From positions 1 through 51,201 of the forward strand of contig JABCZW010000015.1 in the NCBI GenBank assembly GCA_013289475.1: DNA of 51,201 bases, read 5' to 3'. Positions 41,666 to 50,066 of the stretch are shown here, piece after piece. The notes below the pieces were generated by a model. That model worked only from the letters and a program-made list of their open reading frames with translations, ran no database searches and was not told the origin of the DNA. Both the position numbers and the translations under genes were made by a program. Numbering within the stretch: position 1 is the stretch's first letter; every line of letters starts with the position of its first letter. The DNA comes from Bacteroidota bacterium (lineage in GTDB: Bacteria; Bacteroidota; Bacteroidia; JABEUT01).

Positions 41666-41998
41666 ATGAATATTGAGGACATTCGTGCTTATTGCAAGAA
41701 ACTACCCTACGCTACCGAAGATATAAAATGGGGCAACGATCTCTGTTTTTGCATTGGAGATAGAATGTTTTGCGTGGTGCCTCTTAAAGGCGAGCTGAGC
41801 GTTACTTTTAAAGTTACGCCCGAAGAATTTGATGAGCTTTCAATAAGCAAAGGTTTTATACCGGCCCCTTATGTTGCCCGTAATAAATGGGTTTGCCTGA
41901 AAGATGTAACCGTGCTGAACCGAAAGGAACTTGAGGGATATATAAAGCACTCGTACGAACTTATTAAAGCCAAGGTGCCTAAAAAAGCTTTGAAATAA
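41666..41998 (+). CDS. MmcQ/YjbR family protein
   Basis: This 110-residue protein of the MmcQ/YjbR family (CyaY-like fold) has the usual start IEDIRAYCKKLPYATEDIKWGNDLCFCIGDRMFCVV. A late APYVARNKWVCLKDVTVLNRKELEGYIKHSYELIKAK is conserved in family members, which are small DNA-binding proteins of unclear role. It starts 3 bases after the DUF3857 stop and is followed 3 bases later by another small gene, so it is probably read with them. Confidence 0.88.
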   Translation: MNIEDIRAYCKKLPYATEDIKWGNDLCFCIGDRMFCVVPLKGELSVTFKVTPEEFDELSISKGFIPAPYVARNKWVCLKDVTVLNRKELEGYIKHSYELIKAKVPKKALK

Positions 41999-42001
41999 TT
42001 C

Positions 42002-42388
42002 ATGCCCCGTTCAAAAAACATACCGTTCTACTTTGTAATAGATTACCTCATGTCACTTGAGCCAAGGATAAACCCTATGTTTGGTTCCTATGCGGTTTAT
42101 GCGGGAGAAAAAATAGTATTCATTTTACGAGACAGGAAAACACACCCTGAAGTAAACGGAGTATGGATAGCTACAGGCCACGAACACCATAAAAGCCTGA
42201 AAAAAGATCTACCTTCTATATGTTCAGTATCAGTACTTAACAATGGTAATGGAGAAACGGGCTGGCAGATGTTACCGGCTGAAGATGAGGACTTTGAGTC
42301 ATTGGTAATAAAAGCATGTGAAATGGTATTGCACGGAGACCCGCGTATTGGCAAGATACCCAAGCCTAAAAAGAAAAAGAAACGATAA
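42002..42388 (+). CDS. Small protein with a TfoX-N-like segment and lysine-rich tail
   Basis: This 128-residue protein contains MFGSYAVYAGEKIVFILRDRKT (about 25-46), which resembles the TfoX/Sxy N-terminal motif MFGgyGxYxxgk, and a highly basic end (KPKKKKKR). The rest has no firm signature, so the TfoX relation is tentative. It has no signal peptide. Position, 3 bases after the MmcQ/YjbR gene, suggests a two-gene unit, possibly co-transcribed with the secreted trio. The ATG at 42002 is the only good start. Confidence 0.65.
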   Translation: MPRSKNIPFYFVIDYLMSLEPRINPMFGSYAVYAGEKIVFILRDRKTHPEVNGVWIATGHEHHKSLKKDLPSICSVSVLNNGNGETGWQMLPAEDEDFESLVIKACEMVLHGDPRIGKIPKPKKKKKR

Positions 42389-42403
42389 AACCTTCTCTTT
42401 TTT

Positions 42404-42411
42404 TACATTTG
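42404..42411 (+). promoter_or_regulatory. -7 element (TACATTTG) of kbl
   Basis: TACATTTG matches TAnnTTTG and lies 19 bases before the kbl start codon. No TTG occurs at the expected distance upstream, so this is a half-supported promoter. Confidence 0.5.
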
Positions 42412-42430
42412 TTCCTTATAAATACACATT

Positions 42431-43624
42431 ATGTATAACGAACTATTTCAAAGTCATTTACAAGGAGAATTAAAAGGCATTGAAGAGGCTGGCCTCTTTA
42501 AACGCGAACGCATTATAACGAGCCCGCAGGGCGCTGATATTAAAGTACAGGGAGGGCAGGAAGTAATCAACTTTTGTGCCAATAACTATCTCGGCTTATC
42601 TTCTCATCCCGAAGTAATTGCAGCTGCTAAACAAGCGTTAGACACTCATGGCTACGGAATGTCTTCGGTACGTTTTATTTGCGGCACACAGGATATTCAT
42701 AAAACATTAGAAGAAAAGATATCGAAGTTTTTACATACCGATGATACTATCCTTTATGCTGCCTGCTTTGATGCCAATGGCGGTGTATTTGAACCATTAT
42801 TTACCGAACAGGATGCACTTATATCAGATGAATTGAACCATGCATCTATTATTGATGGGGTACGCTTGTGCAAGGCAAAGCGTTACCGTTACAAGAATTC
42901 GGATATGGAAGACCTGGAAGCGCAGTTAAAAGCGGCTTCTGCCGACAGGTTTAAAATTATTATTACCGATGGTGTATTTTCAATGGATGGATATATTGCC
43001 AAACTTAAAGAGATTGTTACACTGGCGGAAAAATACAAAGCGTTAGTAATGGTTGACGATAGTCACTCCACAGGCTTTGTTGGCAAAACAGGCCGGGGCA
43101 CACACGAATATGCTGATGTTTTAGGCAAGATAGATATACTCACCGGCACACTTGGTAAAGCATTAGGTGGCGCTATGGGTGGCTATGTTAGCGGCCGTAA
43201 AGAAATCATTGATATGCTCCGTCAGCGTTCAAGGCCATACTTGTTCTCTAATTCACTTGCACCTGTAATAACCGGTGCTGCAATAAAAGTTTTTGATTTA
43301 TTGAGCAAGACAACTGAATTGCGTGATAAGGTAATGAACAATGCACTTTATTTCCGCGAGGGGATGACCAAAGCAGGCTTTGATATTAAACCCGGCATAC
43401 ACCCAATAGTACCTGTTATGCTATACGATGCCAAGCTATCGCAAAACATGGCCGATAAATTATTGAAGGAAGGTATTTATGTAATTGGCTTCTTCTACCC
43501 TGTGGTTGCTAAAGGGCAAGCGCGTATACGTGTGCAGGTTTCGGCAGCCCATAGCAAAGCGCATTTAGATAAAGCCATTGCTGCGTTTACCAAAGTGGGC
43601 AAGGAATTAGGTGTGATAAAATAA
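42431..43624 (+). CDS. kbl: Glycine C-acetyltransferase (2-amino-3-ketobutyrate CoA ligase)
   Basis: This 397-residue PLP enzyme of the alpha-oxoamine synthase family interconverts glycine plus acetyl-CoA and 2-amino-3-oxobutyrate, in the threonine dehydrogenase pathway. Visible motifs are [12 protein letters not shown], the Asp/His pair [12 protein letters not shown] and the PLP lysine [12 protein letters not shown] (Lys243, E. coli 244). The length and IICGT-like [14 protein letters not shown] stretch match E. coli Kbl. tdh is not in the window, although Bacteroidota often have a threonine-dehydrogenase-like epimerase elsewhere. A hairpin at 43627-43650 ends the gene. Confidence 0.94.
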   Translation: MYNELFQSHLQGELKGIEEAGLFKRERIITSPQGADIKVQGGQEVINFCANNYLGLSSHPEVIAAAKQALDTHGYGMSSVRFICGTQDIHKTLEEKISKFLHTDDTILYAACFDANGGVFEPLFTEQDALISDELNHASIIDGVRLCKAKRYRYKNSDMEDLEAQLKAASADRFKIIITDGVFSMDGYIAKLKEIVTLAEKYKALVMVDDSHSTGFVGKTGRGTHEYADVLGKIDILTGTLGKALGGAMGGYVSGRKEIIDMLRQRSRPYLFSNSLAPVITGAAIKVFDLLSKTTELRDKVMNNALYFREGMTKAGFDIKPGIHPIVPVMLYDAKLSQNMADKLLKEGIYVIGFFYPVVAKGQARIRVQVSAAHSKAHLDKAIAAFTKVGKELGVIK

Positions 43625-43626
43625 AC

Positions 43627-43650
43627 AGGCCCTCCCGATTGGGAAGGCTT
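43627..43650 (+). terminator. Imperfect hairpin terminator after kbl
   Basis: A 10-base stem with one mismatch and one G-U pair, CCC-rich on one arm and GGG-rich on the other, closes a 4-base loop and is followed by TATTTATT. It lies directly after the kbl stop codon and before the convergent response regulator gene. Confidence 0.6.
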
Positions 43651-43767
43651 ATTTATTCAAACCATAAAAGGGGGATCTTATTGCACAACTATTTTTCTTC
43701 TGCATGTATGGCAAAATTAGCCATAACCAGAAAGCTTAACAATAACAAAAAGATGTGATATTGGGCC

Positions 43768-44391
43768 TTATTTGTGCCCATAAACCTTGTTTACAGCTTC
43801 TATCCTGCTTTGTACCTGCAGTTTTTCGTATATATGCCTAACGTGTGTACGCACTGTATCCATGCTTATATGCATTTCGTTTGCTATTTCTTTATAACGT
43901 AGGCCCTTTGACAAGGCCTTCAGGATTTCTTTTTCCTTGGGGGTGAGTTCCGGAATCGCATCAACCGGGTTTTCCTTTTGGAAGGATGCTATTACCTTTC
44001 TTGCTATTTCAGCACTTATTGGAGATCCGCCCTTATACACTTCTGTAATAGCTTCAAGGATTTTATCAGGAGATGTCTTTTTTAACAGGTATCCTGTGGC
44101 GCCTGCCTTTAATGATTCAAATATGTTTTCATCATCTTCATAAACAGTACTCATAATAAATTGCATAGAAAGGAACCTTGGTTTAAGGCTTCTTACTGCT
44201 TCTATTCCGGTCACACCCGGAAGATGTATATCCATCAAAACCACGTCGGGCAATGTTAGCGGGATATTTGCCATGGCCTCTTCTGCACTTGAATAAATGT
44301 GCTTGCACGAAAAGCCACTATTGCTACTTATTAATAGTTGCAATCCTTCTCGAATTTCCTTTATATCTTCTACTATGGCTACTTTTATCAT
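43768..44391 (-). CDS. NarL/FixJ-family response regulator
   Basis: This 207-residue regulator has a receiver domain (1-120; acidic pocket IVEDIKE, phospho-acceptor Asp54 in DVVLMDIHLPG, and Lys in LLKKTSPD) and a LuxR-type helix-turn-helix (about 145-200, LTPKEKEILKALSKGLRYKEIANEMHISMDTVRTHVRHI). It lies immediately downstream of the propeller histidine kinase gene and is its probable partner. A full promoter precedes it only 7 bases from the start codon, so the mRNA may be nearly leaderless, separate from the kinase promoter. Confidence 0.93.
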   Translation of the reverse strand: MIKVAIVEDIKEIREGLQLLISSNSGFSCKHIYSSAEEAMANIPLTLPDVVLMDIHLPGVTGIEAVRSLKPRFLSMQFIMSTVYEDDENIFESLKAGATGYLLKKTSPDKILEAITEVYKGGSPISAEIARKVIASFQKENPVDAIPELTPKEKEILKALSKGLRYKEIANEMHISMDTVRTHVRHIYEKLQVQSRIEAVNKVYGHK

Positions 44392-44398
44392 TATAGTG

Positions 44399-44429
44399 CA
44401 AAACTATAAATACGTTCAATTTATTACAA
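44399..44429 (-). promoter_or_regulatory. Promoter TTG-N20-TAGTTTTG of the response regulator gene
   Basis: On the minus strand TTG (44427-44429) and TAGTTTTG (44399-44406) are spaced by 20 bases, a full consensus. The start codon follows after just 7 bases, so the leader is minimal. It would let the regulator be made without the kinase. Confidence 0.65.
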
Positions 44430-44447
44430 TAGCTAAATAATGTGATA

Positions 44448-47400
44448 CTATATTGGCAACACGAGGGTTATAGTTGTTCCCTTGTCCGGCACTGAAACAA
44501 TAGCACACTCTCCTTTTACCTGTTGCATGCGGTTTTGCATATTTTTAACCCCGTTTGAAAATTTTCCAGTTTCCTCAGGATTAAACCCTTTGCCGTTATC
44601 AGTAACCACAAATTCTATATTCCTTTGTTGCGAAGTGAATGCTATGTTCACATTACTTGCATCGGCATGTTTAGCAATATTATTCAATGATTCCTTTATT
44701 GCCATAAAAAGGTTTCTTCTTTGTTCATCGCTTACTTTAACTGGTTCTATATTAGTGGGGTAATCAAACGAAACAGAAATATCTGATAGCTCAAAATACT
44801 TTGTTGCATACTCCCTTATGTAGAAGGCCAGACTATCAAGCTTATCGTGCTTTGAGTTGAGCATCCAAACAATATCCTGTAAGTTATCTACCAAGGTACG
44901 TGAAGAGTCGGAAATAAGCTCTAACTGTTCCGATGCCTTTTCAGGCTGACCAATCTGCTGTTTTACTACTTCACTCATAATGGCAATTTTAGTAAGTCCA
45001 CTGCCAAGGTCATCATGCATATCCTGCGCTATACGTGTTCTCTCCTTCTCAACAGCGGTTTCCTTTTCCAGGTGCAATATCTTCTCTTTCAAATTGCGTT
45101 GTGATACATACCTTATAATGTAAAAAAGAATAGAAAGAGCTCCAACCGATACTATTAATCTGAACCACCATGTTTGCCAGTAAGGCGGTGTGATAATAAA
45201 ATGTATCTCTTTTTCTTCGCTCCACAAGCCGGCGTAGTTCACTGTTTTAACTTTGAATGTATATGCTCCGGGAGACAGATTAGTATAGGAAATTGTGTTC
45301 TTATATGTGGTATTCCACTGGTTATCTATACCCGCTAACTGGTAGTAATATTGATTCTGGTCTGCTTTTATGTAAGACACCCCTGTAAATTCAAATTGTA
45401 ATTTATTTTTATCGTACGGTAAAAATAAATCACCTGCATTATTACTTAAATACACACTACTGTCGTTAGCCTGCATATTTACGACCAGGTAAGGTGGTGT
45501 ACATGATTGATTTAAACTATCACAATTAAATTTAACTACCTGCTCATCCTGGCAGAGGTAAAATTCTGTTCCGTTAAAAGTTCGTAATGCATTTAATCCT
45601 TTTGAAACATCAAGCCCATCTTCTTTACCGAAAAGAATAAATCTGCTTTCACCCGGTATATAGTGCACCATGTGCTTATCGGTTAAAAACCATATCCCCT
45701 CATGCTTATCAATAGCTATTGCTGATACATTCTGCTCTTTTTCTAACAAACTTGAATGTATGTAAGTGTACTTCTCAGTTTTGGGATCAAATTGTATCAA
45801 TCCTACTGCTGATGCAATAATTAAATTACCATTTTTATCTTCTGCTATATCTCTTGGCCTGCAGGCATTCTGTTCTGCAGATAGACCGAACGACTTGAAT
45901 TTACCTGCACCCGGTAAATACTTATACAATTTGTTATCTCCGCATAACCACAAGTTGCCTTTTGAATCCCTAAAAAAAGAAAATATATAATTATCCTCCA
46001 GCCCATTTCCATCGCCACCGGCATAATGGCGAAGTTTTTTAAACCTCATATCAAACAGGTCAACACCCCTATGGTAGCATATAACCCAGGCAGTATCATT
46101 AACTATTGCTACGCCATCTGTGCGATGATATGTAAGGTTATTTTCTCCTACCGTATTTTTGTTCCACTGTTTTATCAGGTCAAACTTCTCATCCAGAACC
46201 GATACACCCGCCATAGATGATATCCATAACCTATTACGTTTATCTTCGGCAATCCCTGAAATATTTCTTTTATCATCTTCGTCAGTAAAACGGGGGTCAA
46301 AGGTTTTGTAACTATCATTTCCGTTATTATCTTCCACTAAAAAGCCTTTACCTTCCTGTGAGTTCCATGAGTTAATAAAATAACAATTATCATTTTTTAT
46401 TTTCACAAGTTCTATATCTCTGATGAGTCCCTTAAGGCTTGCAAAAACCCTGAAACTATTTTGAAAAGGGAAACACTTAACTACGCCATTATCGCCTCCG
46501 CACCATAATGCCATATTATCATCAAGATAAAGGCCTTCAATCTTCCCGGGTATAATTGACGAGTTACTGTTTTTATCATGGCTTATAAATGCAAAATCCT
46601 GAATGTTACTATTACTATCAATACTACATTGTATTAACCCCATGCTAGTGGCCACCCACATAAAATGTTGACTATAAAACTTTGTTTCGTAAAATGATGT
46701 TACATAATAATATGGGATATTTTTTCCGGGCAATAAGCTAGTAATATGTGAAAGTCTATTCTTTGTAATATCATAGGTATATATTCCGCCACCCCAGGTA
46801 CCAATCCATAGCTTTTGTTTCGAGTCGAGGAAGACAGAAGTAAGTGTAGAATCCTTCGGTGGTTGAGAAAAAAATATTGGTATCCGTTTAAATGAATTAT
46901 CGTCCTTGTTAAAGAGAATGACATCGTGAAATGCGGATGCAATTAATAAATGCTTATTAGCACTTATAAGCGATGTAATATAGCCCGATAATGCATACCC
47001 GGGTATTTTATCATTCCACACATTGGTAAATACTTGTTTCTTTTTATCGAAAAGAAAAATGCCCACATTGTTACCTACCCACACATTTCCATCCGCATCT
47101 ATACATATTTTGTTGGTGTAGTTTCCCACCCCGTTTTTTTTATCAATTGCGCTATATGTTTTGCATTGTAAGGTGTTAAGATCAATTTTTGCAATCCCGG
47201 TAAGTAAACTTACCCACAACTGTCCATCATTTCCTTCTGCAATGCCCAGGACTCTATTATTGGGAAGTGATGCTGTGTCGCCATTTTTATGACTAAAATA
47301 CCGGAGGTTAACCCCATCATAACGGTATAAACCATTGTTAGTACCAAACCACATTATGTGGCGGCTATCTTTGAAAATATATGTTACCGCACTTATATCT

Positions 47401-47522
47401 GCACGCTGCAATGCATAGGGCTGCTCAAAAAATAATTGTGTAGCATTCTGCCCGCTTGAACCAAATGGGAATAGCCAGACTGCAATAAGAAAAATGAATC
47501 GAAAGAATATATTCTGCAGCAT
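44448..47522 (-). CDS. Sensor histidine kinase with reg_prop beta-propeller and Y_Y_Y domain
   Basis: This 1024-residue sensor has a type I signal peptide (ending SSGQN). A long beta-propeller of reg_prop repeats follows (about 35-690; for example SRHIMWFGTNNGLYRYDG, GQLWVSLLTGIAKID and NRLWISSMAGVSVLD). A Y_Y_Y domain ends at about residue 775, followed by one transmembrane helix (about 783-803). The cytoplasmic part has a HisKA_3 phospho-acceptor His836 in QDMHDDLGSGLTKI and a HATPase domain (ESLNNIAKHAD, VTDNGKGF). Extracytoplasmic propellers of this kind often sense glycans or envelope signals. Unlike SusR/HTCS proteins, the response regulator is separate and next door. Confidence 0.94.
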   Translation of the reverse strand: MLQNIFFRFIFLIAVWLFPFGSSGQNATQLFFEQPYALQRADISAVTYIFKDSRHIMWFGTNNGLYRYDGVNLRYFSHKNGDTASLPNNRVLGIAEGNDGQLWVSLLTGIAKIDLNTLQCKTYSAIDKKNGVGNYTNKICIDADGNVWVGNNVGIFLFDKKKQVFTNVWNDKIPGYALSGYITSLISANKHLLIASAFHDVILFNKDDNSFKRIPIFFSQPPKDSTLTSVFLDSKQKLWIGTWGGGIYTYDITKNRLSHITSLLPGKNIPYYYVTSFYETKFYSQHFMWVATSMGLIQCSIDSNSNIQDFAFISHDKNSNSSIIPGKIEGLYLDDNMALWCGGDNGVVKCFPFQNSFRVFASLKGLIRDIELVKIKNDNCYFINSWNSQEGKGFLVEDNNGNDSYKTFDPRFTDEDDKRNISGIAEDKRNRLWISSMAGVSVLDEKFDLIKQWNKNTVGENNLTYHRTDGVAIVNDTAWVICYHRGVDLFDMRFKKLRHYAGGDGNGLEDNYIFSFFRDSKGNLWLCGDNKLYKYLPGAGKFKSFGLSAEQNACRPRDIAEDKNGNLIIASAVGLIQFDPKTEKYTYIHSSLLEKEQNVSAIAIDKHEGIWFLTDKHMVHYIPGESRFILFGKEDGLDVSKGLNALRTFNGTEFYLCQDEQVVKFNCDSLNQSCTPPYLVVNMQANDSSVYLSNNAGDLFLPYDKNKLQFEFTGVSYIKADQNQYYYQLAGIDNQWNTTYKNTISYTNLSPGAYTFKVKTVNYAGLWSEEKEIHFIITPPYWQTWWFRLIVSVGALSILFYIIRYVSQRNLKEKILHLEKETAVEKERTRIAQDMHDDLGSGLTKIAIMSEVVKQQIGQPEKASEQLELISDSSRTLVDNLQDIVWMLNSKHDKLDSLAFYIREYATKYFELSDISVSFDYPTNIEPVKVSDEQRRNLFMAIKESLNNIAKHADASNVNIAFTSQQRNIEFVVTDNGKGFNPEETGKFSNGVKNMQNRMQQVKGECAIVSVPDKGTTITLVLPI

Positions 47523-47542
47523 TTGCTATGAAATAACAATAG

Positions 47543-47550
47543 CAAAGGTA
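47543..47550 (-). promoter_or_regulatory. -7 element (TACCTTTG) of the histidine kinase gene
   Basis: TACCTTTG on the minus strand matches TAnnTTTG and lies 20 bases before the start codon. No TTG is found at the expected upstream distance. Confidence 0.5.
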
Positions 47551-47649
47551 GTTATATGGAATTTATTAACTATTACTGTAATAAAGGTATTCCACATTTA
47601 CCAAAACCAGTCAAGAATTGCGCATGATAAAACGAATCTTTTGCCTTTC

Positions 47650-48090
47650 TTAATTATGCAACCCAATTAAAATTGCAGTCCCCTCTTGATTTTTCGCCAG
47701 ATACATAAGTTCTCTTTGAAAATTATCAATGGCATTGGGTTCAACAAGCATCTCCAGGGTTACATTATCTTTCTCTTTAGATCTATAATTTGAATCATTC
47801 GCTTCCATACTTAATTGTACGCCAATATGCCCGGCAGGATCAAGACAATAAAATTTCATGGAAAAATAAGCATAGCCATTTTTTATGCCTGCTTCGTGTA
47901 ATAAGGGAAGTTGGTTTTTATCTTTTGGGAAACGGAATAATGATTCTGCGAATCTTGATAAAGATTCCGTAGTATCATAAACCTGAGTTGTTCCAAGGAA
48001 GCGTCCATTTGTTGCAGTAATATCCAGTTCAAACATATGGTCATCCTTCCAAATGGCTTTGAGCTCTATAAAAGATTTTGAGTTGTTCAT
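47650..48090 (-). CDS. Small protein of unknown function
   Basis: This 146-residue soluble protein is not recognised. It is a mostly beta pattern: FIELKAIWKDDHMFELDITATNGR, then YFSMKFYCLDPAGHIGVQLSMEAN, ending with a helix around NAIDNFQRELMYLAK. It has no signal peptide or membrane segment. A -7 element TATCTTTG precedes its start, so it is probably transcribed alone. It lies between the TPM operon and the histidine kinase, but its product is not obviously related to either. Confidence 0.75.
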   Translation of the reverse strand: MNNSKSFIELKAIWKDDHMFELDITATNGRFLGTTQVYDTTESLSRFAESLFRFPKDKNQLPLLHEAGIKNGYAYFSMKFYCLDPAGHIGVQLSMEANDSNYRSKEKDNVTLEMLVEPNAIDNFQRELMYLAKNQEGTAILIGLHN

Positions 48091-48118
48091 GCAGAGTGGT
48101 TACTGGCTCTATCTTAAT

Positions 48119-48126
48119 CAAAGATA
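48119..48126 (-). promoter_or_regulatory. -7 element (TATCTTTG) of the small unknown gene
   Basis: TATCTTTG on the minus strand is an exact consensus match 28 bases before the start codon; no TTG lies at the expected distance upstream. Confidence 0.5.
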
Positions 48127-48138
48127 CACGTTATCTCT

Positions 48139-48876
48139 TTACCAGCTACCGCTGGCGCCACCACCACCAAAACTACCACCACCAAAACCCCCGAAGCCAC
48201 CACTACCTCCACCACTGCCTGAGCCACCGCCCATGAAAAGTAATGGCCAGAAACCACCGCTTCCGTAAGAGCCGTTTCTGCCACCACCACTGTTACCTGA
48301 TATTACAAAGAAAACAATAACAAGGATAATTATAGCCAGAATAAAATATGTGCTTTTATCTTTTAAAGGCGAGCCACCGCCTTTAAATTCGCCCGCCATT
48401 GCCTGCATAATTGCCGTAGTGGCCTGGTCAAGGCCATTGTAATATTGCTGCTGCCTGAAATTTGGTGTAATATAACTGTCAATTATTTTCCGTGCTGTTA
48501 CATCAGGAATTGAGCCTTCAACACCACGGCCTGTAGCAATATTGACCTTGTGTGAAGCCATATCAATACTAACCAGTACGCCATTATCTTTTTGTTTCCT
48601 TCCTATGCCCCAATAATCTCCCAGCCTTGCCCCAAATTCTGCAATATCATCATCAATCGATGGCATTATTACAATAGTAATTTGGGTTGAAGTAGAATCG
48701 TTATAGGCATCAAGTTTTCTTTCTAACTGTTGAACATCGGAAGCTGAAAGTACATTGGCAAAATCGTTTACCAGCCGTGGTGGGTTTGGTTTTGCAGGTA
48801 GATCCTTATTGCTTTGTGCAGAAATACTGTTAAGCGCAAACCACAGCATGATAACAAGCGCAAATAATTTTTTCAT
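48139..48876 (-). CDS. TPM-domain membrane protein with glycine-rich tail
   Basis: This protein of about 245 residues has a signal peptide (MKKLFALVIMLWFALNSISAQ). A TPM_phosphatase domain follows (about 35-165; RLVNDFANVLSASDVQQLERKL, NGVLVSIDMASHKVNIATGRGVEG), then one transmembrane helix (YFILAIIILVIVFFVIS) and a glycine/serine-rich tail. This is the YgcG-like layout, with the TPM domain outside the inner membrane. In-frame GTG at 48888 could start translation within the previous gene, but ATG at 48876 gives a clean signal peptide. It is the last gene of the LemA-TPM-TPM operon; its biochemical role is unknown. Confidence 0.9.
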   Translation of the reverse strand: MKKLFALVIMLWFALNSISAQSNKDLPAKPNPPRLVNDFANVLSASDVQQLERKLDAYNDSTSTQITIVIMPSIDDDIAEFGARLGDYWGIGRKQKDNGVLVSIDMASHKVNIATGRGVEGSIPDVTARKIIDSYITPNFRQQQYYNGLDQATTAIMQAMAGEFKGGGSPLKDKSTYFILAIIILVIVFFVISGNSGGGRNGSYGSGGFWPLLFMGGGSGSGGGSGGFGGFGGGSFGGGGASGSW

Positions 48877-48884
48877 GGATGTTT

Positions 48885-49325
48885 TCACTTGCCGCGGTTT
48901 ATTATGTCAGTGTACCCGTCGTTATTATTAGGGTCGAATGGGAAAGATTCTTTTAGTTTTTCGCCTACCAGCTTAACCCCTTCACAAATTCCGTCCAATA
49001 GTTTTCCTTGTTTAAAGAATTCAGCCATTTTGTTCTTTACATCTTCCCAAAAATTATCAGGCACTTTGGTATGTATACCTTCGTCACCTACAATGGCAAA
49101 CTTTCTGTGTTCCTTTGCTAAATATATAAGTACTCCGTTCCTGTGATTTTTTTTGTGAAGCTCTAAATGATGAAAAACTTCAATAGCTCTTTCAAGGGCA
49201 TCGCCTTCGCATTTCGATTCTACATAAAAGCGTATCTCACCCGAAGTGAATTGTTCGGCAGCTTTAATAAAACCTATTATTTCCTGTTCTTCCTTTTCAG
49301 AGAAGAACTTTTTTTTACCAAACAT
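48885..49325 (-). CDS. TPM-domain protein without signal peptide
   Basis: This 146-residue protein is a second TPM family member. It has EEQEIIGFIKAAEQFTSGEIRFYVESKCEGDALERAIEVF, NGVLIYLAKEHRKFAIVGDEGIHTKVP, and the conserved end of the domain (GVKLVGEKLKESFPFDPNN). It has no signal peptide or membrane helix and should be cytosolic or bound to its neighbours. It lies 8 bases after lemA. A LemA plus two TPM proteins is a common Bacteroidota arrangement, suggesting one complex. Confidence 0.88.
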   Translation of the reverse strand: MFGKKKFFSEKEEQEIIGFIKAAEQFTSGEIRFYVESKCEGDALERAIEVFHHLELHKKNHRNGVLIYLAKEHRKFAIVGDEGIHTKVPDNFWEDVKNKMAEFFKQGKLLDGICEGVKLVGEKLKESFPFDPNNNDGYTDIINRGK

Positions 49326-49333
49326 GGGTGAGG

Positions 49334-49927
49334 TTAAAAACTAACATTAGGTACTTTCTCAGAGCCGGCATCAGCCTTAAAATATCCCTTTTCAGTATAC
49401 CCATATCTTGATGCAATAAGATTTCCGGGAAATGATAATATATAAGTATTATACTTCTTCACAGCATCATTAAAGTCTTGTTGGGCTTTGGTAATACGGT
49501 TTTCTGTACCTTCTTGCTGGGTTTGAAAATCACGGAAGGCTGCTGTAGTTTGTAGTTGAGGGTATTGTTCGGCAACTGCCATTAACCGGCCAAAAGAACT
49601 TTTAAAAGCATCCTGTGCCTGTTCAAATTTCTGAATACTCTCAGGTGTAAGCTTGCTTGCATCAACAGTTATGCTTGTAGCCTTTGAACGGGCATCGATA
49701 ACGGCTGTAAGGGTTTGCTGTTCGAATTTTTCAGAACCTTTTATGGTTGCAATTACCGTGCTATACAGATCGGTACGGCGCTGGTATTGTGTTTCTACAT
49801 TGCTCCACATTTGGCTCGCAGTTTGGCTCTGGTTTACAATGCTGTTATACGGGCCGATAAATAAAGAATATACCAAGAGAATAATTATTCCCACTACACC
49901 TAATATTACAATCCAACTTCTGTTCAT
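49334..49927 (-). CDS. lemA: LemA family protein
   Basis: This protein of about 197 residues has an N-terminal transmembrane helix (WIVILGVVGIIILLVYSLFI). A helical LemA domain follows with the characteristic YNSIVNQSQTASQMWSNVETQYQRRTDLYSTVIATIKGSEKFE, and the end FPGNLIASRYGYTEKGYF. A TTG at 49933 is possible, but ATG at 49927 is preferred. LemA proteins are small envelope proteins that are widespread yet of unclear function. It starts the LemA-TPM-TPM operon and has a promoter at 49953-49986. Confidence 0.93.
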   Translation of the reverse strand: MNRSWIVILGVVGIIILLVYSLFIGPYNSIVNQSQTASQMWSNVETQYQRRTDLYSTVIATIKGSEKFEQQTLTAVIDARSKATSITVDASKLTPESIQKFEQAQDAFKSSFGRLMAVAEQYPQLQTTAAFRDFQTQQEGTENRITKAQQDFNDAVKKYNTYILSFPGNLIASRYGYTEKGYFKADAGSEKVPNVSF

Positions 49928-49952
49928 AGTCAATTATTTTAAATTAGTAAAG

Positions 49953-49986
49953 CAAAGATAGCTAAACCCATTGGTTTCATTTACAA
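49953..49986 (-). promoter_or_regulatory. Promoter TTG-N23-TATCTTTG of the lemA operon
   Basis: On the minus strand TTG (49984-49986) and TATCTTTG (49953-49960) are spaced by 23 bases, at the long end of the accepted range. The lemA ATG follows 25 bases later. Confidence 0.6.
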
Positions 49987-50066
49987 ATACAATATGTACC
50001 TAATAAGACGGAAAAGCATTGATTTTACCTTACTTTGCCATATAACCACTAACAGGTTAATACTAC

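Noticed and set aside
43705..43730. Short inverted repeat around GGCAAAATTAGCC between kbl and the response regulator
   Set aside because: The 5-base arms are too short to support as a site or terminator; a better hairpin lies at 43627-43650.
48053..48268. Proline-rich plus-strand frame
   Set aside because: It is the reverse strand of the glycine-rich tail of the TPM protein; glycine codons read as proline.
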